Assembly (NCBI GenBank): GCA_903970355.1
Contig: CAJCIF010000038.1
Span: 1-6,638 of the forward strand
Source: Actinomycetota bacterium
Lineage (GTDB): Bacteria > Cyanobacteriota > Vampirovibrionia > Obscuribacterales > Obscuribacteraceae
Direction: 5' to 3'
DNA length: 6,638 nt
Position numbers and translations under genes: made by a program. Shown here piece by piece: positions 5,712 through 6,638 of this stretch (positions are counted from its first letter, which is position 1; each line of letters starts with the position of its first letter). The notes beneath the pieces were generated by a model that had not been told where the DNA came from, did no database searches, and saw nothing but the letters and a program-made list of their open reading frames with translations.

Positions 5712-6538
5712 CAAAGGAAATTACTTTAGCGCACAGTCCGGATTCCGACGATGCATTCATGATGTACGCCATTGCTAAAGGCAAGATCGATACGAAAGGC
5801 ATAAACTTTCGCCTTACTGCAAAAGATATTCAAGCCCTTAACAATGAGGCGGCTACCGGCGTATATGACATATCGGCCGTCTCTTTTGCGGCCTATCCAT
5901 CTATTGCAAAAGACTACATGCTCACTACCTGTGGTGGCAGTTTCGGGGATAATTACGGGCCAATTTTGATTGGCAAGCGAGAGTTTTCCGAGGACGAACT
6001 TTCGAAGATCCGTATTGCTATTCCTGGAAAACTAACAACGGCTTATTTAACGCTCCGTCTGTTCCATCCTGATTTAAATGTTGTCGAGCATCCTTTCCAC
6101 GAAATTATTCCGGCTGTCGCCAGTGGTGAGTTTGATGCCGGATTATTGATTCACGAAGGTCAGCTTACCTACAAGGAACTCGGCCTTAAGAAGATTGTTG
6201 ATCTCGGTCAGTGGTGGCACAAGGAAACGAACCTGCCTTTACCGCTTGGTGGCAATGTCATTAGACGTGCGCTTGGCTCCGATCTTATTCGCCAAACCGT
6301 TAGTCTACTCAAGGAATCCATTTCATACTCACTTGCGCATCGCCAAGAAGGACTGCAGTATGCGATGGAATTCGCTCGAGATATGAAGGCCGACATGATC
6401 GACCGTTATGTCTCCATGTATGTGAACGAACTGACGGTAGACTGCGGATCTAAGGGATGTGACGCCGTCCGACTCTTATTTACGGAAGCCTACCGCAAGG
6501 GTATATTGTCTGAGCCTGTACAAGTTGATTTTGCTTAG
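5699..6538 (+). CDS. MqnA/MqnD-family menaquinone biosynthesis protein, probable 1,4-dihydroxy-6-naphthoate synthase
   Basis: MqnD converts cyclic dehypoxanthine futalosine to 1,4-dihydroxy-6-naphthoate in the futalosine route to menaquinone, in the cytoplasm. The 279-residue length fits MqnD, with the two-lobe fold of periplasmic-binding proteins but no signal peptide. Family blocks visible in order are HSPDSDDAF (12-20), DIQALNNEAATGVYDISAVSF (43-63), NYGPILIG (85-92), IAIPGKLTTAYL (107-118), AGLLIHEGQLTY (147-158), DLGQWWHKETNLPLPLGG (168-185) and YVNELTVDCGSKG (241-253). H152 in IHE corresponds to the histidine proposed as catalytic in MqnD. The first block reads SPDSDD where classical MqnD has SPCPND. 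A GGAG (5688-5691) seven bases before the ATG and a 13-base overlap with the protease gene suggest coupled translation. MqnA or a generic MqnA/MqnD-like binding protein are the alternatives, but the IHE and WW..T..P.PLGG blocks favour MqnD. No other mqn gene is in the window. Confidence 0.85.
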   Translation: MSVLTKEITLAHSPDSDDAFMMYAIAKGKIDTKGINFRLTAKDIQALNNEAATGVYDISAVSFAAYPSIAKDYMLTTCGGSFGDNYGPILIGKREFSEDELSKIRIAIPGKLTTAYLTLRLFHPDLNVVEHPFHEIIPAVASGEFDAGLLIHEGQLTYKELGLKKIVDLGQWWHKETNLPLPLGGNVIRRALGSDLIRQTVSLLKESISYSLAHRQEGLQYAMEFARDMKADMIDRYVSMYVNELTVDCGSKGCDAVRLLFTEAYRKGILSEPVQVDFA

Positions 6539-6638
6539 GGTTTAAACTATTTTCCAGGTCGATTGTGACCAGACTGCCATTAATGGGAATGGATCTTAAG
6601 TAACCTAAACAAGACCGGTTCAGATTCTAAGACAGTGG

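Noticed and set aside
6557..6586. GGTC...GACC dyad and the palindrome CCATTAATGG after the mqnD-like gene
   Set aside because: The stems are only 4-5 base pairs, with no T run after them. Not enough to call a terminator or operator.

Overview
The window looks like chromosomal sequence from a bacterium with moderate base composition and a secretory, envelope-rich gene set. The best lineage clue is the third gene of the plus-strand cluster. It carries repeats of the type RLxxLExxxFG behind a proline-rich linker and in front of a matrixin-like protease. From memory, this architecture is common in Cyanobacteriota, especially the non-photosynthetic Obscuribacterales/Melainabacteria. That assignment is an inference and was not tested by any search.

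Layout. Bases 1-543 hold the 3' part of a divergent ABC-transporter ATPase gene on the plus strand; its Walker A lies upstream of the window. After a 197-base gap with a possible promoter comes a 112-residue putative zinc-ribbon protein (741-1079, plus), closed by a clear rho-independent terminator (1113-1147). The space to the next, convergent gene holds three tandem copies of a roughly 62-base stem-loop element (1156-1317). A minus-strand gene (1379-2746) encodes a membrane-anchored LytR-CpsA-Psr (LCP) protein with a LytR_C tail, a likely cell-envelope polymer transferase. A divergent intergenic region (2747-2863) separates it from a tight plus-strand cluster.

The cluster has three overlapping genes. 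The first (2864-4156) encodes a zinc metallopeptidase whose active-site motifs match the anthrax lethal factor type (gluzincin): HEFGH, then a tyrosine seven residues before the third ligand glutamate. The second (4125-5711) encodes an exported, proline-rich matrixin-like metzincin. The third (5699-6538) encodes a member of the MqnA/MqnD menaquinone-biosynthesis family (futalosine pathway). The overlaps of 32 and 13 bases, with ribosome binding sites inside the preceding genes, suggest co-transcription and translational coupling. Two zinc peptidases from different clans, one apparently cytoplasmic and one exported, sit in one transcript with a quinone-biosynthesis enzyme. No shared pathway is evident, so the grouping may be incidental.

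The last 100 bases (6539-6638) hold no gene or convincing terminator that I can see.
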